Origin: Candidatus Bathyarchaeum sp.
GTDB taxonomy: Archaea; Thermoproteota; Bathyarchaeia; Bathyarchaeales; Bathyarchaeaceae
Direction: 5' to 3'
Assembly: GCA_026014565.1 (NCBI GenBank)
Contig: JAOZIB010000019.1
Coordinates: forward strand, 1,782 to 42,225
Length of the DNA stretch: 40,444 nucleotides
Shown here: positions 40,396-40,444 of the stretch, in pieces
How positions within the stretch are numbered: the first letter of the stretch is position 1
Layout of the letters: every line of letters begins with the position of its first letter
Position numbers and translations under genes: made by a program
The notes under the pieces: generated by a model
Database searches by the model: none
Told to the model about the DNA's origin: nothing
The model's input: only the letters and a program-made list of their open reading frames with translations

Positions 40396-40444
40396 TGGTG
40401 CGGGGAGAGGGATTCAAACCCTCGAACTCCTACGAGACAGCCGC
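40396..40444 (-). tRNA. Class II tRNA, 3' part (probably tRNA-Leu; anticodon outside window)
   Basis: Reading on the minus strand: the variable-arm region TCGTAGGAGTTC, T-stem GAGGG/CCCTC with loop TTTGAAT, acceptor 3' strand TCCCCGC, discriminator A at 40399 and encoded CCA at 40396-40398. The acceptor strand equals that of tRNA-Leu(UAA) at 16744, and discriminator A favours Leu over Ser. The 5' part with the anticodon lies beyond the edge. Confidence 0.82.

Overview
The window is a gene-dense piece of an archaeal chromosome. It carries DNA topoisomerase VI A and B, aIF2-beta, RIO1 kinase, an archaeal Dim2-like KH protein, a tRNA-splicing endonuclease and an archaeal-type LeuRS. TATA-type promoters, frequent TTG/GTG starts and tRNA introns with bulge-helix-bulge (BHB) geometry agree with this. 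Multiple non-canonical tRNA introns plus an AOR-family enzyme point to the TACK side, possibly Bathyarchaeia; that placement is inference. All tRNA genes seen encode their 3' CCA. I see no insertion sequence, CRISPR array, rRNA or phage module.

Layout. 1-2.6 kb (minus): partial aldehyde:ferredoxin oxidoreductase, an M24 Xaa-Pro peptidase and a CAU tRNA. 2.7-7.9 kb (plus): an information-processing run of aIF2-beta, DUF424, RIO1, Dim2-like KH protein, top6B and top6A. 8.3-14.3 kb (plus): Lrp-type regulator, a small HEXXH peptidase next to a JAMM peptidase, a 2-TM protein, ADP-forming acyl-CoA synthetase beta subunit, coiled-coil protein, DUF373 membrane protein and a cis-prenyltransferase. 14.3-16.6 kb (minus): YchF-like GTPase and thioredoxin reductase. 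16.7-17.2 kb: tRNA-Leu(UAA) with a D-loop insertion, and tRNA-Arg(CCU), which I resolve into four exons and three introns. 17.5-20.7 kb: CPBP protease (plus), then HisRS, splicing endonuclease and a small membrane protein (minus). 21-25.3 kb (plus): leuCDBA leucine operon with a possible structured upstream RNA. 25.5-29.8 kb: cell-surface genes (acyltransferase-3 plus SGNH esterase, YdjM-like protein, GT39-type glycosyltransferase). 29.9-34.7 kb: two paralogous membrane-anchored winged-helix regulators in divergent loci with exported proteins, then a radical SAM/SPASM enzyme convergent with a methyltransferase. 35-40.4 kb (minus): MtnA, an HTH-phosphoribosyltransferase regulator, tRNA-Arg(UCU) with a 15-nt intron, LeuRS, and the 3' end of another class II tRNA.

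Main result: tRNA-Arg(CCU) at 17033-17177 is split by three introns (28, 21 and 18 nt). Removing them gives a 75-nt cloverleaf with fully paired stems. Together with the neighbouring tRNA-Leu D-loop insertion and a nearby splicing-endonuclease homologue whose usual catalytic His position is Thr, the window suggests an expanded tRNA-splicing system. Secondary points are the HEXXH/JAMM pair, the divergent membrane-HTH loci with a shared palindrome, the RNA-like structure upstream of leuC, and TGTACACC repeats flanking a TATA box.
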